Below, in pieces: positions 1-8,090 of a stretch of 9,354 bases of DNA (the stretch's first letter is position 1; every line of letters starts with the position of its first letter). The position numbers were made by a program, and so were the translations under genes. The stretch comes from Chromatiales bacterium. GTDB taxonomy: Bacteria; Pseudomonadota; Gammaproteobacteria; SZUA-152. The notes below the pieces were generated by a model, which had not been told where the DNA came from, made no database searches, and was given only the letters and a program-made list of their open reading frames with translations. Location of the stretch: NCBI GenBank assembly GCA_026999335.1, contig JALTPW010000666.1, forward strand, positions 1 through 9,354. Reading direction: 5' to 3'.

Positions 1-941
1 GTGTCGAGTTCGTCGGCGGGGCCGCTGGGCACGGCGAGGATCTGCTGATCCTGTTCGGCATTGAGTGCCGGGTGCCAGTTAACCTCGGGCATGGATTGCA
101 TCATCCAGAACCAGTCTTCGAGGAAGGTCAGCTGTACGCATAACGCGGTGGGGCCGTGGATCTCCACATGGGTGTCGCGCCAGGAGCTGAAATCGGGATC
201 GCGGCCGAGGTATTCGTCGCCGATGTTGATACCACCGACAAAGGCAGTTTTGCCGTCGATGACGATGATCTTGCGGTGGTTGCGGAAATTCAGTTGCAGG
301 CGCGTAGTGTGTTTGTGGGTGATCTTGCCAAAGCCGGTAGTCTGGATACCGGCATCTTCCAGTTCCTGCAACCAGGACTGGGGCAGACTGTAACTGCCGA
401 TGATGTCGATCATGAAGCTGATGCGTATGCCTTCGTGGGCCTTTTTGATCAGTGCGTCTTTTATTTTTCCGCCAATGGCGTCGTCCTTGACGATGTAGAA
501 TTGCATCAGGATGTATTCCTGTGCGCTATCGATGCCGTGCAGGATGGCGTCGAAGGTGGCCTCGCCGTCGATCAGCAGGCGGGCGGCGTTGTAGCGCATG
601 AAGGGGAAGCGCGCCAGACGTTCGAATACGACCAGTTCGTGGGTGTCTTTTTCCAGTGATGCCTTTACCTTGGGTGTCAGTTCGCGGCCTAGCTGCTCGA
701 CCAGCTTATGGATTTCGGCATCGCCGGCACGACGGGATTGTAGGTAGGCGGTGAATTTTCGGCTGCTGAAGAACAGGTACAGGGGCAGGGCGATGAACGG
801 AAACATGCACAGTGACAGTGACCAGGCAATGGCGCTTTGCGGGCTGCGGGCGCGGTAGATGGCATCGATGGCGGCGAGAATGCCGAGCAGGTAGAGCAGG
901 CCAATCGCCAGGCTGATGATGGTAAACAGGGATGGGTGCAT
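1..941 (-). CDS. cls: Cardiolipin synthase, N-terminal part (runs off the left edge)
   Basis: Inner-membrane phospholipase-D-family enzyme that makes cardiolipin from phosphatidylglycerol. About 313 residues are visible; full-length bacterial Cls is usually near 480, so the second HKD motif lies outside the window. Two membrane segments (about residues 5-29 and 38-58) flank the conserved stretch RARSPQSAIAW. The first HKD catalytic motif is complete: H222, K224 and D229 in NHRKIIVID, followed by GGINIGDEYLGRD. The ATG at 941 is preceded by CGGAG about 7 nt upstream, which fixes the start. The gene is divergent from recQ. The frame is open to the edge with no sign of disruption. The family call rests on the HKD motif together with the N-terminal membrane pair and is firm; which Cls paralogue it is cannot be told. 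Confidence 0.93.
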   Translation of the reverse strand, partial: MHPSLFTIISLAIGLLYLLGILAAIDAIYRARSPQSAIAWSLSLCMFPFIALPLYLFFSSRKFTAYLQSRRAGDAEIHKLVEQLGRELTPKVKASLEKDTHELVVFERLARFPFMRYNAARLLIDGEATFDAILHGIDSAQEYILMQFYIVKDDAIGGKIKDALIKKAHEGIRISFMIDIIGSYSLPQSWLQELEDAGIQTTGFGKITHKHTTRLQLNFRNHRKIIVIDGKTAFVGGINIGDEYLGRDPDFSSWRDTHVEIHGPTALCVQLTFLEDWFWMMQSMPEVNWHPALNAEQDQQILAVPSGPADELD

Positions 942-1059
942 GGTCTCCGGTCTGTGATTGGCGTGTGTGCAGAGGCAGTGTATCGCATGGGAGACGATTT
1001 GGGCGGCCATCGTTCTTCCGATGTCATTGGCTGTGCGCCATAGTAATCCATGCCGCCGA

Positions 1060-1128
1060 CCGTAGTGTGTGCCGTGCGCACAAGGCAGTATCACCCATTC
1101 CTTTGTGCGCATGGCGCACACTACACGG
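1060..1128. repeat. REP-like double palindrome between cls and recQ
   Basis: Two inverted arms (1060-1085 and 1100-1128) are near reverse complements separated by 14 nt. Each arm is itself palindromic: the right arm holds TGTGCGC-ATG-GCGCACA as a perfect 7-bp stem, and the left arm is the same shape with a mismatch. This head-to-head arrangement is that of a paired REP/BIME unit. It lies upstream of the proposed recQ promoter and resembles the element after recQ. Confidence 0.75.
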
Positions 1129-1146
1129 TTGTATTTGCCGACATGG

Positions 1147-1175
1147 TTGACCCCACGCCGACAAGCCCGGATCAT
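1147..1175 (+). promoter_or_regulatory. Candidate sigma70 promoter of recQ
   Basis: TTGACC (1147-1152), a 17-nt spacer and GATCAT (1170-1175) give a plausible -35/-10 pair, with transcription starting near 1182, about 25 nt before the recQ ATG. The -10 matches consensus at four of six positions. This is a prediction only. Confidence 0.4.
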
Positions 1176-1206
1176 TCCCTTGTTTCCCGTTTCGAGTCCG
1201 ACCCCC

Positions 1207-3015
<1,809 letters not shown>

Positions 3016-3076
3016 GGCGTGGCGACCGGAGAGCTGTTGCTATGCCCTAAATAATTAGCAATATCACGATTGTTTT

Positions 3077-3144
3077 GTAGGGTGGGCATTGCCCACCATT
3101 TCCGCAAACACGGGAAGCCTGCATCGGTGGGCGATGCCCTACGG
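3077..3144. repeat. REP-like double palindrome after recQ
   Basis: The first unit contains GGTGGGC-ATT-GCCCACC (3081-3097), a perfect 7-bp stem, preceded by GTAG. An inverted partner, CGGTGGGCGATGCCCTACGG (3125-3144), follows after about 27 nt. Reverse-complemented, the partner carries the same GTAGGG and CGCCCACC blocks. It lies between the convergent ends of recQ and the DUF3995 operon. There is no T-run, so it is not a canonical intrinsic terminator, although its hairpins could slow transcription from either side. Confidence 0.75.
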
Positions 3145-3181
3145 ATCACGGTTGGGGTTTGCCATCAGTGGCGCCAATATA

Positions 3182-3619
3182 TTATTGCCGGGTTAATAAG
3201 ATAACGAAGCCCAGGCAAATCAGCAGACACAGCGGTGCATAAAACCACTGGTCAAGATGGGCAAACGGTTGCGTGCGTGCACTCAGTGGGCCAATGGTGA
3301 GATAACTGGAAAAACCGCGCAGGCCGAATATGATTGCCAACACAAGCAGACTCGCGGACTGCATCCATGCTGGCAAGGGCAAGGTGACAAGCTTCGCTCC
3401 CCAAAGGGCGAAAATGCCTGCGCTGGCGATACCGGCGGCGACCGCGAGAGTCAGTCCGGTGCCGGGCATTTTCGACATGCCCGGTGCACCAATCACAGTG
3501 TCGATCAATGTTTGTTCATTATTGGCGGGCCAGACAACACCAAAGGCCCAGGCGACATGTAACAGGGCCACCGCAAAGAGGCTGCTGAATATCAGTAACG
3601 CTATAGTCGTCATGATCAT
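3182..3619 (-). CDS. DUF3995-type four-helix membrane protein
   Basis: A 145-residue integral membrane protein with four predicted helices at about 5-30, 52-72, 84-104 and 124-143. The first helix carries HVAWAFGVVWP (H21-P31), the His-x-x-Trp-x-x-Gly...Trp signature I associate with DUF3995. No biochemical function is known for that family, and none is proposed here. The ATG at 3619 overlaps the stop of the upstream gene as ATGA, so translation is probably coupled; an ATG at 3613 is an alternative with slightly better ribosome-site spacing. It is the second gene of a two-gene operon divergent from a TetR regulator, which suggests an inducible membrane function. The family name comes from memory of the motif and needs a profile search. 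Confidence 0.8.
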   Translation of the reverse strand: MIMTTIALLIFSSLFAVALLHVAWAFGVVWPANNEQTLIDTVIGAPGMSKMPGTGLTLAVAAGIASAGIFALWGAKLVTLPLPAWMQSASLLVLAIIFGLRGFSSYLTIGPLSARTQPFAHLDQWFYAPLCLLICLGFVILLTRQ

Positions 3620-4011
3620 TTCTCGACCCGTTCAGTTTTGCGTGGCCGCAACCCTGCAAGGGCCAGGGCCGGCATCAACAGAAATACGCTCCATTGCGGC
3701 ATGAGTAAAAGCGTACCCAGGTGTGTGATGCCATAAAATATAAACAATGCCGCAAAGGCCAGATACTGGCTGGAAACAAACACGACCAGCATTTTTTCAG
3801 CGCCTTTTGATTTGGCCGCGAGAAAAAGCGCTACGGAGTTGATAATAAGAACCGCAGTGACGGCATGCCAAACGACGGAAAGACTGGCTTTCAGCTCTAG
3901 CGAAAAATCACTTTCCAGAACGGGGATATGAATCTCTGGGCCGCCACCAAATACATGGGCGCACAGGGTCAGGACAGAGAGTATTCCAGCGCACAATATC
4001 AATTTGTTCAT
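3616..4011 (-). CDS. Small four-helix membrane protein, function unknown
   Basis: A 131-residue protein with hydrophobic segments at about 3-22, 43-66, 73-96 and 100-121, ending in a basic tail (RPRKTERVEK). I do not recognise a named family. Visible features are CAHVFGGG at the end of the first helix and VVWHAVTAV in the second; their histidines sit in or next to the membrane. The ATG at 4011 has GGAAGG about 9 nt upstream. The stop overlaps the start of the DUF3995-type gene by 4 nt, so the two proteins are probably made together and may form a complex (inference). Transcription most likely comes from the promoter at 4072-4100, which lies between two probable TetR operators. Confidence 0.8.
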   Translation of the reverse strand: MNKLILCAGILSVLTLCAHVFGGGPEIHIPVLESDFSLELKASLSVVWHAVTAVLIINSVALFLAAKSKGAEKMLVVFVSSQYLAFAALFIFYGITHLGTLLLMPQWSVFLLMPALALAGLRPRKTERVEK

Positions 4012-4058
4012 AACGGTTGCCTTCCATGATGTTTGCCTTGCAGGTGGACGAACGCGGC

Positions 4059-4074
4059 CATACGCAGCCGTATG
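4059..4074. promoter_or_regulatory. Probable TetR operator 1 (downstream half-pair)
   Basis: CATACG-CAGC-CGTATG is a perfect 6-bp inverted repeat with a 4-nt spacer. It overlaps the last bases of the -10 of the minus-strand promoter and covers its expected start point. The core ATACG-N4-CGTAT recurs 40 bp away. Confidence 0.65.
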
Positions 4075-4100
4075 CTAGACTGGGCGTTCAGGCAAGTCAA
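4072..4100 (-). promoter_or_regulatory. Sigma70 promoter of the membrane-protein operon
   Basis: Read on the minus strand: -35 TTGACT (4100-4095), a spacer of exactly 17 nt, and -10 TAGCAT (4077-4072). The -35 matches consensus at five of six positions and the -10 at four of six. Transcription would start near 4065, inside operator 1. The -35 runs into the edge of operator 2, so a bound repressor at either site should block it. Confidence 0.65.
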
Positions 4101-4114
4101 TACGGTGGCGTATG
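4099..4114. promoter_or_regulatory. Probable TetR operator 2 (next to the regulator's start)
   Basis: AATACG-GTGG-CGTATG contains the inverted repeat ATACG-N4-CGTAT, the same core as at 4059-4074. The two centres are exactly 40 bp apart. It overlaps the -35 edge of the minus-strand promoter and ends 8 nt before the regulator's ATG, so binding could repress both directions. Confidence 0.6.
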
Positions 4115-4122
4115 GTGGTGGG

Positions 4123-4707
4123 ATGGTCAGAAAAATAACAAAAGCGGCATTGACACCGGAGGACTGGGTGAAGGCAAGTTTCCGCGCCTTGTCTGTGGGC
4201 GGGCCGCAGGCCATAAAAGTGGAAGCGATCGCCAAGGCCTTGCAGGTGAGCAAAGGCTCCTTCTACTGGCACTTCAAAGATGTTTCCGCCTTAAAGACCG
4301 ATATGCTGCGTCATTGGTTACAAGTCGCCACTCACGACATCATTTCTGATGTTGCCGGTAATGAGCTGGGGCCAAAAGAGCAATTAAGACGATTGGTTGA
4401 TATCGCAACCGGCAAAAAAAATGAACCCTATGGTGGTGCGCAAGCGGAGGCGGCTATTCGCGACTGGGCGCGATACGATAAAAATGCAGCGGTGACGTTG
4501 AAAACCGTTGACGCTACACGCCGGCAATTTCTCCGGGTGTTGTTTGAAAAAAGCGGGGTTTCTCCAGCACTGTGCGCCTCTTATGCAAACATCCTATACG
4601 CGGCGCTCATCGGGCTTGAGCAGCTTTCTTTCTCGGGAGTATTTGAGCGGAAAAATGACCTGTCCACGTTGCTGGCGTTATTACTGCGTAATGCTGAAAG
4701 GGAATAG
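4123..4707 (+). CDS. TetR/AcrR-family transcriptional regulator
   Basis: A 194-residue TetR-family regulator. The N-terminal DNA-binding domain is clear: the helix-turn-helix spans about residues 34-53, with the family-typical VSKGSFYWHFKD. The helical remainder is the ligand-binding and dimerisation part; its ligand cannot be read from sequence. The frame is open upstream to an ATG at 4033, but that start would place both operator palindromes inside the gene. The ATG at 4123 gives the usual short arm before helix 1 and follows a G-rich stretch (GGTGGTGGG). The gene is divergent from the membrane-protein operon and most likely represses that operon and itself. A -10-like TATGCT at 4071-4076 has no convincing -35, so its own promoter is uncertain. 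Confidence 0.9.
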   Translation: MVRKITKAALTPEDWVKASFRALSVGGPQAIKVEAIAKALQVSKGSFYWHFKDVSALKTDMLRHWLQVATHDIISDVAGNELGPKEQLRRLVDIATGKKNEPYGGAQAEAAIRDWARYDKNAAVTLKTVDATRRQFLRVLFEKSGVSPALCASYANILYAALIGLEQLSFSGVFERKNDLSTLLALLLRNAERE

Positions 4708-4723
4708 GCCTGTCGTGTCAGGC
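4708..4723. terminator. Weak hairpin between convergent genes
   Basis: GCCTG-TCGTGT-CAGGC forms a 5-bp stem directly after the regulator's stop, in the 38-bp gap before the convergent adenylate-forming enzyme. There is no T-run, so its role as a terminator is doubtful. Confidence 0.25.
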
Positions 4724-4745
4724 TAATGAGAAAGTGCTATTCGGC

Positions 4746-6110
4746 TCAGATCTCGGAATAGAAATCCTCAAATTTTCCGCCCTTGCTGCGCGGTATTTCA
4801 TCGACATAGTGGATGTCAATATGGAAAGAATAGCCCAGCACAGCGTGTATTTTTTGTCTTAATTGTTTTTCTTTGTCGGCGCTGAGGGGGTGTTCTGCGG
4901 CCAGTTTGATTTCGATGTTATGCAGTGATTTTTGCACGAGTTGAAATTGTCTGACGGTAAAGGTGCTACCAAAACCAAGGGCTCCCAGCATTGGCCAGCG
5001 TTGATCACCGGAGGGCAGGGTCAGCATGTTGCGCACCCGGCCCTTGATTTCCTCCAGCACCGGCAGACCTCGGCCACAGGCACAGGACTTACCCGGCACG
5101 GCGAGGTCACCGATTTCGTAGCGAATCAGGGGAGTGGCGAAATTGTGCAGCGTGGATATAACCACACGGCCCGCCTGACCTGCGGTACAGGGCTGGTCGT
5201 TTTCATCCAATATTTCCAGCAACATGTTTTCTGATTGCACATGATAGTGCTCGTGCTGCGGGCATTGCAGAGCAAGGTAGCCAGCCTCCTGGCAACTGTA
5301 CATGTCAGTCAGTCGCACACCAAACACCTCCCGGCAAAGTGTCCGGGCCTCCTGAGTGACCACTTCGCCCAAGGTTCTAATTTCACGCAGGCCTTCAAGC
5401 TGGATGCTGTTGGACTGGCAATATCTGGCCAGGGCAATCAGGTTTGAAGGGTAGGTCAGCAGAAAGGCGGGTTTTTCCTTTTGCAGCCAGGAGATTTGTT
5501 GGGTAATTGTGCTTTTGATGTTCAGCGCCGATGACGGGCCGGTTTGCAGAACGATGTCGGTTGGTGGCCCCCAACTTTTGTGGCGACTGCCGCGTGGGGG
5601 CTGGCCGACTCTGTCCGGCAAGCGTCGTATGGCGGAAAGCTTCGCCGAGGCGTCGCGTCGGTGCCACAGGTGTTCACGCAGGGTAAAGGCTTGCCAGTAA
5701 AATTTCGAAACACCGGTGCCGAGTATTTTTATGGGTTTTCCGGTTGAGCCTGAGGTGGATATTTCAAAGGTCTTGCCGTGCGTTGTGGGTGGCTGGGTGC
5801 TGGTCAGGCTGTTTTGGGCCTCGTTGATCTGGTCGCGCGTCAGCACTGGGATGCGCTGCAGGTCGTCTATGTCTAGATCTTTTCCCGGTTTGAAGTTGGT
5901 TTTACGGAAATGCTCCTGATAAAACGGTACGGTTTTGTTGGCATGGTGCAGTACTTTCAGTAGTTGGGCCAGCTGTTGTTCTTGTAGCGCCTCAGGACTC
6001 AGCCACTGTGTTTGTTCCAGTTGATACTGCATGGCCAGCATGGGGGCAACCTGTGGTTTCGGCAAGGGTGGCCATTGAATGTTGGGTAGTGCGCTGTGTG
6101 CAAATATCAT
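4746..6110 (-). CDS. PaaK/CapK-like adenylate-forming enzyme (AMP-binding superfamily)
   Basis: A 454-residue member of the phenylacetate-CoA ligase/F390-synthetase-related group. These enzymes activate a carboxylic acid as its acyl-adenylate; the acid and the acceptor are not predictable here. The N-terminal block HHANKTVPFYQEHF (55-68) and the later IPVLTRDQI are typical of the group. The phosphate-binding loop is TSGSTGKP (119-126). Further on come MYSCQEAGY (270-278) and the Asp-containing RYEIGD (330-335), then GRVRNM. Four Cys/His residues (C283, H286, C343, C345) are spaced as in the possible metal site of some PaaK-like proteins; that role is inference. The ATG at 6110 has GAAGGAA about 7 nt upstream, and an in-frame stop further up rules out a much longer form. 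Relatives often sit in exopolysaccharide or PEP-CTERM loci, which fits the divergent PEP-CTERM neighbour. Confidence 0.88.
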   Translation of the reverse strand: MIFAHSALPNIQWPPLPKPQVAPMLAMQYQLEQTQWLSPEALQEQQLAQLLKVLHHANKTVPFYQEHFRKTNFKPGKDLDIDDLQRIPVLTRDQINEAQNSLTSTQPPTTHGKTFEISTSGSTGKPIKILGTGVSKFYWQAFTLREHLWHRRDASAKLSAIRRLPDRVGQPPRGSRHKSWGPPTDIVLQTGPSSALNIKSTITQQISWLQKEKPAFLLTYPSNLIALARYCQSNSIQLEGLREIRTLGEVVTQEARTLCREVFGVRLTDMYSCQEAGYLALQCPQHEHYHVQSENMLLEILDENDQPCTAGQAGRVVISTLHNFATPLIRYEIGDLAVPGKSCACGRGLPVLEEIKGRVRNMLTLPSGDQRWPMLGALGFGSTFTVRQFQLVQKSLHNIEIKLAAEHPLSADKEKQLRQKIHAVLGYSFHIDIHYVDEIPRSKGGKFEDFYSEI

Positions 6111-6381
6111 CGGAATTCCTTCGGGCAGTGGCGGTAGATCATGGCACGCCCCGGGTGGTCTGCCAATTGTCTGAGGCCGGGAGCCGGTTGAGAGGCTGGC
6201 CTGGGGCCTTGGGGGAGGCAGGGCGACTCAGGAGACAAAGTCGAGCGCCATATCAGGATGCTGTTACGTGCACATCCCTGAGCCGGCCTTCTGGTTTGGG
6301 TGTTGGTATCCTTTACAGTTGCTGCTGCATTGATTTGTCCTGAATCTGTAAGTGGCTGTCACAAAAGGAAAAATCTGTTCT

Positions 6382-6409
6382 TGCATGAAATATGCATGAA
6401 GATGTGCAT
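6382..6409. repeat. Three TGCAT repeats at about one helical turn
   Basis: TGCAT occurs at 6382-6386, 6393-6397 and 6405-6409, at steps of 11 and 12 nt; the first two are both followed by GAA. They lie roughly 80-110 nt upstream of the expected start point of the PEP-CTERM transcript, where an activator would bind. A binding role is inferred. Confidence 0.35.
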
Positions 6410-6465
6410 TGTAGTAGGGCTCCAAAATTCTGAGATGTTGATATAACCATTAATGATATCCGTAT

Positions 6466-6481
6466 TGGCAGTGATTGTTGC
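6466..6481 (+). promoter_or_regulatory. Sigma54-like -24/-12 element (non-ideal spacing)
   Basis: TGGCA (6466-6470) and TTGC (6478-6481) resemble the -24 and -12 boxes of a sigma54 promoter. The GG and GC are separated by 11 nt instead of the usual 10, which weakens the call. Its position, about 50 nt before the chosen start codon, fits. Sigma54 control of PEP-CTERM genes is established in Zoogloea-type bacteria. A TATAAC at 6442-6447 lacks a good -35. Confidence 0.35.
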
Positions 6482-6530
6482 CATTGACGGAGAAGTACTG
6501 ATAAAAACCACAGAAAAGGAGAGAAAGCGA

Positions 6531-7298
6531 GTGAACATGATGATTCAACCCAAAAGAAGTGCGTTGGCCCTGGCAGTTGTTGCGGCCGTGGGAGTGGGGG
6601 CGATGGTTTCCACGATGTCGGCAGAGGCCGGGCAGCTTTCGCATGTGACCGATGCGGTCAGCGGCAGTGGTTCCAACTGGAGCTATGAGTTTACGGTCTT
6701 CAATGATGACATCCCATCCAACGGTGGTGATAACGCGCATCTCATTATCGACTGGGAGCTGCCTTATTTCGATGACATGGGAATTACCAATATCCTATCG
6801 CCGTATGGCTGGAACTGGGAAATCGAGACAATCGGTGTTGTTAATTCGAATACCGGTTGGGATGGTGTTGCTGCATGGCAGGATCCCAACGACCCTTGGT
6901 ATCAGCAGCTTGACGGGGCAAATAATCCCATCTTTGATGCCACCCAGGTACTGCACTGGTATTGTGACATCGGTGGCGGTGAGGGGTTTGGCTGCTTCGG
7001 TGGAGAGGGTGATGGTTTTGGTGGGAGTCCCATCTTCCCCGGGGAATCGTTGGCAGGTTTCGGCTTTGATGCCGCCTATGGCCCGACGGCCGCACCCTAT
7101 CAGACATCGTGGCTGGATATGCCCGTTAATACCGGCGACCCTGCTTTCCCGAGCGGTGTAACGGTGGCTTCGCCAAAGGCAATCGGTAGTGTCACTGTGC
7201 CGGAGCCCGGTAGTATTGCTCTGATGTCGCTGGGTCTGCTTGGGCTTGTTGGCGCAGGATATCGCCGACGTAAGTCATTGGACGATAGCCAGCATTAA
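6531..7298 (+). CDS. Secreted PEP-CTERM sorting-domain protein
   Basis: A 255-residue exported protein. The signal peptide has a basic start (PKR), a hydrophobic core at about 11-29 and likely cleavage after AEA (31-33). The C-terminus is a complete PEP-CTERM signal: VPEP at 223-226, a membrane helix at 228-244, then RRRK at 245-248 and a 7-residue tail. In this family an exosortase, not present in the window, recognises the motif at the inner membrane, and the proteins go to the surface or exopolysaccharide matrix. The mature part is acidic and rich in Trp and Gly, with a Gly-rich stretch and two cysteines at 145-165. The GTG at 6531 has AAAGGAG 9 nt upstream. An ATG at 6537 is possible; an upstream ATG at 6453 would put the promoter-like element inside the gene. 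A strong terminator follows. Confidence 0.92.
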   Translation: MNMMIQPKRSALALAVVAAVGVGAMVSTMSAEAGQLSHVTDAVSGSGSNWSYEFTVFNDDIPSNGGDNAHLIIDWELPYFDDMGITNILSPYGWNWEIETIGVVNSNTGWDGVAAWQDPNDPWYQQLDGANNPIFDATQVLHWYCDIGGGEGFGCFGGEGDGFGGSPIFPGESLAGFGFDAAYGPTAAPYQTSWLDMPVNTGDPAFPSGVTVASPKAIGSVTVPEPGSIALMSLGLLGLVGAGYRRRKSLDDSQH

Positions 7299-7320
7299 GT
7301 GCTGATACAAAAGCGGTATT

Positions 7321-7351
7321 AAAAAACGGGCCTGAATGGCCCGTTTTTTTT
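7321..7351. terminator. Strong bidirectional intrinsic terminator
   Basis: ACGGGCC-TGAAT-GGCCCGT forms a GC-rich stem flanked by six A on the left and eight T on the right. It therefore has a U-run in either direction and can end both the PEP-CTERM transcript and the convergent sigma/anti-sigma transcript. Confidence 0.93.
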
Positions 7352-7430
7352 GCGGTGCAACGCTCAACAGGGATGGGGCAGTCATGATACGGGTAAAAAG
7401 GGTGCTTTCTTCTCACACGAAAGCCGGAGA

Positions 7431-8090
7431 TTACTCGCCGCCAGCCTTGTCCTCGGGCACCTGCGTCGGCGAACTGGCCAGACCGAGCAGCAGTCCTGCT
7501 TCACGCCACAGGGTGATGCGCAGGCCGTCGATCCGTTGTTCGCCCTGCCGAATGCTGGTCAGTATTTTGTTGAGGGGCGCCTGATACAGAGTGTATAGGT
7601 TGCCAGCGCGATCCTGAAGTTTGAGTTGCAATGCTAACTGCCCCTGGATGGAGCAATAACGACCGCCTAGCAGGCGGTACTCGCCCGGTGCCAAGCGCTT
7701 CGATATCACGCCGGAAAAGTCGAGCTTGCCCATCAGCCGGTTCAGCTCGTGGTAGTCCCCGGTGGGGAATTCGATTGCCAGGTGTTTGTTGTGATTGACG
7801 GCAATCTCTTTGGCGACCAGCCAACTGGGATCGGTGCCGTCGTTTTTTTGCAGCAGGAAGATGCCGCTACCGAGCAGTACCAACAGCAGTGAGGCGGCGA
7901 TCGCCAGATACGCCGGGGTGCTGCGGCGTGTTTTTGTTGCTGGGAGGGCCGCTGGCGGGGTTTCTGGCGCTGACGACTCGGCGGTCTGCGTGGACTCAGC
8001 CAGCGCGACCAAGCGGTCGAGGCACTGTGGGGACGGTTTTTTGTCCGTGTAGTAGCGCCGCAGATGTTCGTCCAGAGGTTGCTCAGGCAC
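7431..8090 (-). CDS. Single-pass anti-sigma-like membrane protein
   Basis: A 219-residue protein encoded directly after an ECF sigma factor and overlapping it by 8 nt. The GTG start at 8090 has AGGAGG 6 nt upstream. The cytoplasmic part (1-56) is short and helical (LDEHLRRYY...), followed by a Pro/Ala-rich linker, one membrane helix at about 60-80 and a periplasmic domain of about 138 residues. The periplasmic part includes EYRLLGGRYCSIQGQLALQL and a basic region near LWREAGLLLG. No zinc-binding HxxxCxxC anti-sigma motif is present, so it is not a ZAS-type protein. The topology and gene order are those of an anti-sigma factor that holds its sigma at the membrane until a periplasmic signal arrives; this role is inferred from context. 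I do not recognise the periplasmic domain. Confidence 0.78.
   Translation of the reverse strand: MPEQPLDEHLRRYYTDKKPSPQCLDRLVALAESTQTAESSAPETPPAALPATKTRRSTPAYLAIAASLLLVLLGSGIFLLQKNDGTDPSWLVAKEIAVNHNKHLAIEFPTGDYHELNRLMGKLDFSGVISKRLAPGEYRLLGGRYCSIQGQLALQLKLQDRAGNLYTLYQAPLNKILTSIRQGEQRIDGLRITLWREAGLLLGLASSPTQVPEDKAGGE

Larger units (their letters stand above)
6111..6530. other. Divergent regulatory gap, 420 bp, no gene seen
   Basis: This stretch separates the adenylate-forming enzyme from the PEP-CTERM gene. Open frames here have no coding look and no ribosome sites. The right half is AT-rich and carries the TGCAT repeats and sigma54-like element listed separately. The left half, which must hold the promoter of the minus-strand enzyme, shows no convincing -35/-10 pair. 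Confidence 0.6.

Noticed and set aside
156..659. A 167-codon plus-strand open frame
   Set aside because: It lies opposite the cardiolipin synthase coding frame, including the HKD region. It has no ribosome site and is an antisense shadow.
1069..1206. Upstream in-frame extension of recQ
   Set aside because: It reads through the REP-like palindrome and the proposed promoter and has no RecQ similarity. The ATG at 1207 gives the expected length.
3077..3144. Palindrome after recQ as an intrinsic terminator
   Set aside because: There is no T-run on either strand, and it resembles the palindrome upstream of recQ, so a REP-like repeat explains it better.
6008..6343. A 111-codon plus-strand open frame in the divergent gap
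   Set aside because: It overlaps the start of the adenylate-forming enzyme in antisense, has no ribosome site and shows no recognisable protein features.
6453..6530. Upstream ATG for the PEP-CTERM protein
   Set aside because: It would add a second hydrophobic stretch before the signal peptide and place the promoter-like boxes inside the gene. AAAGGAG before 6531 fits better.
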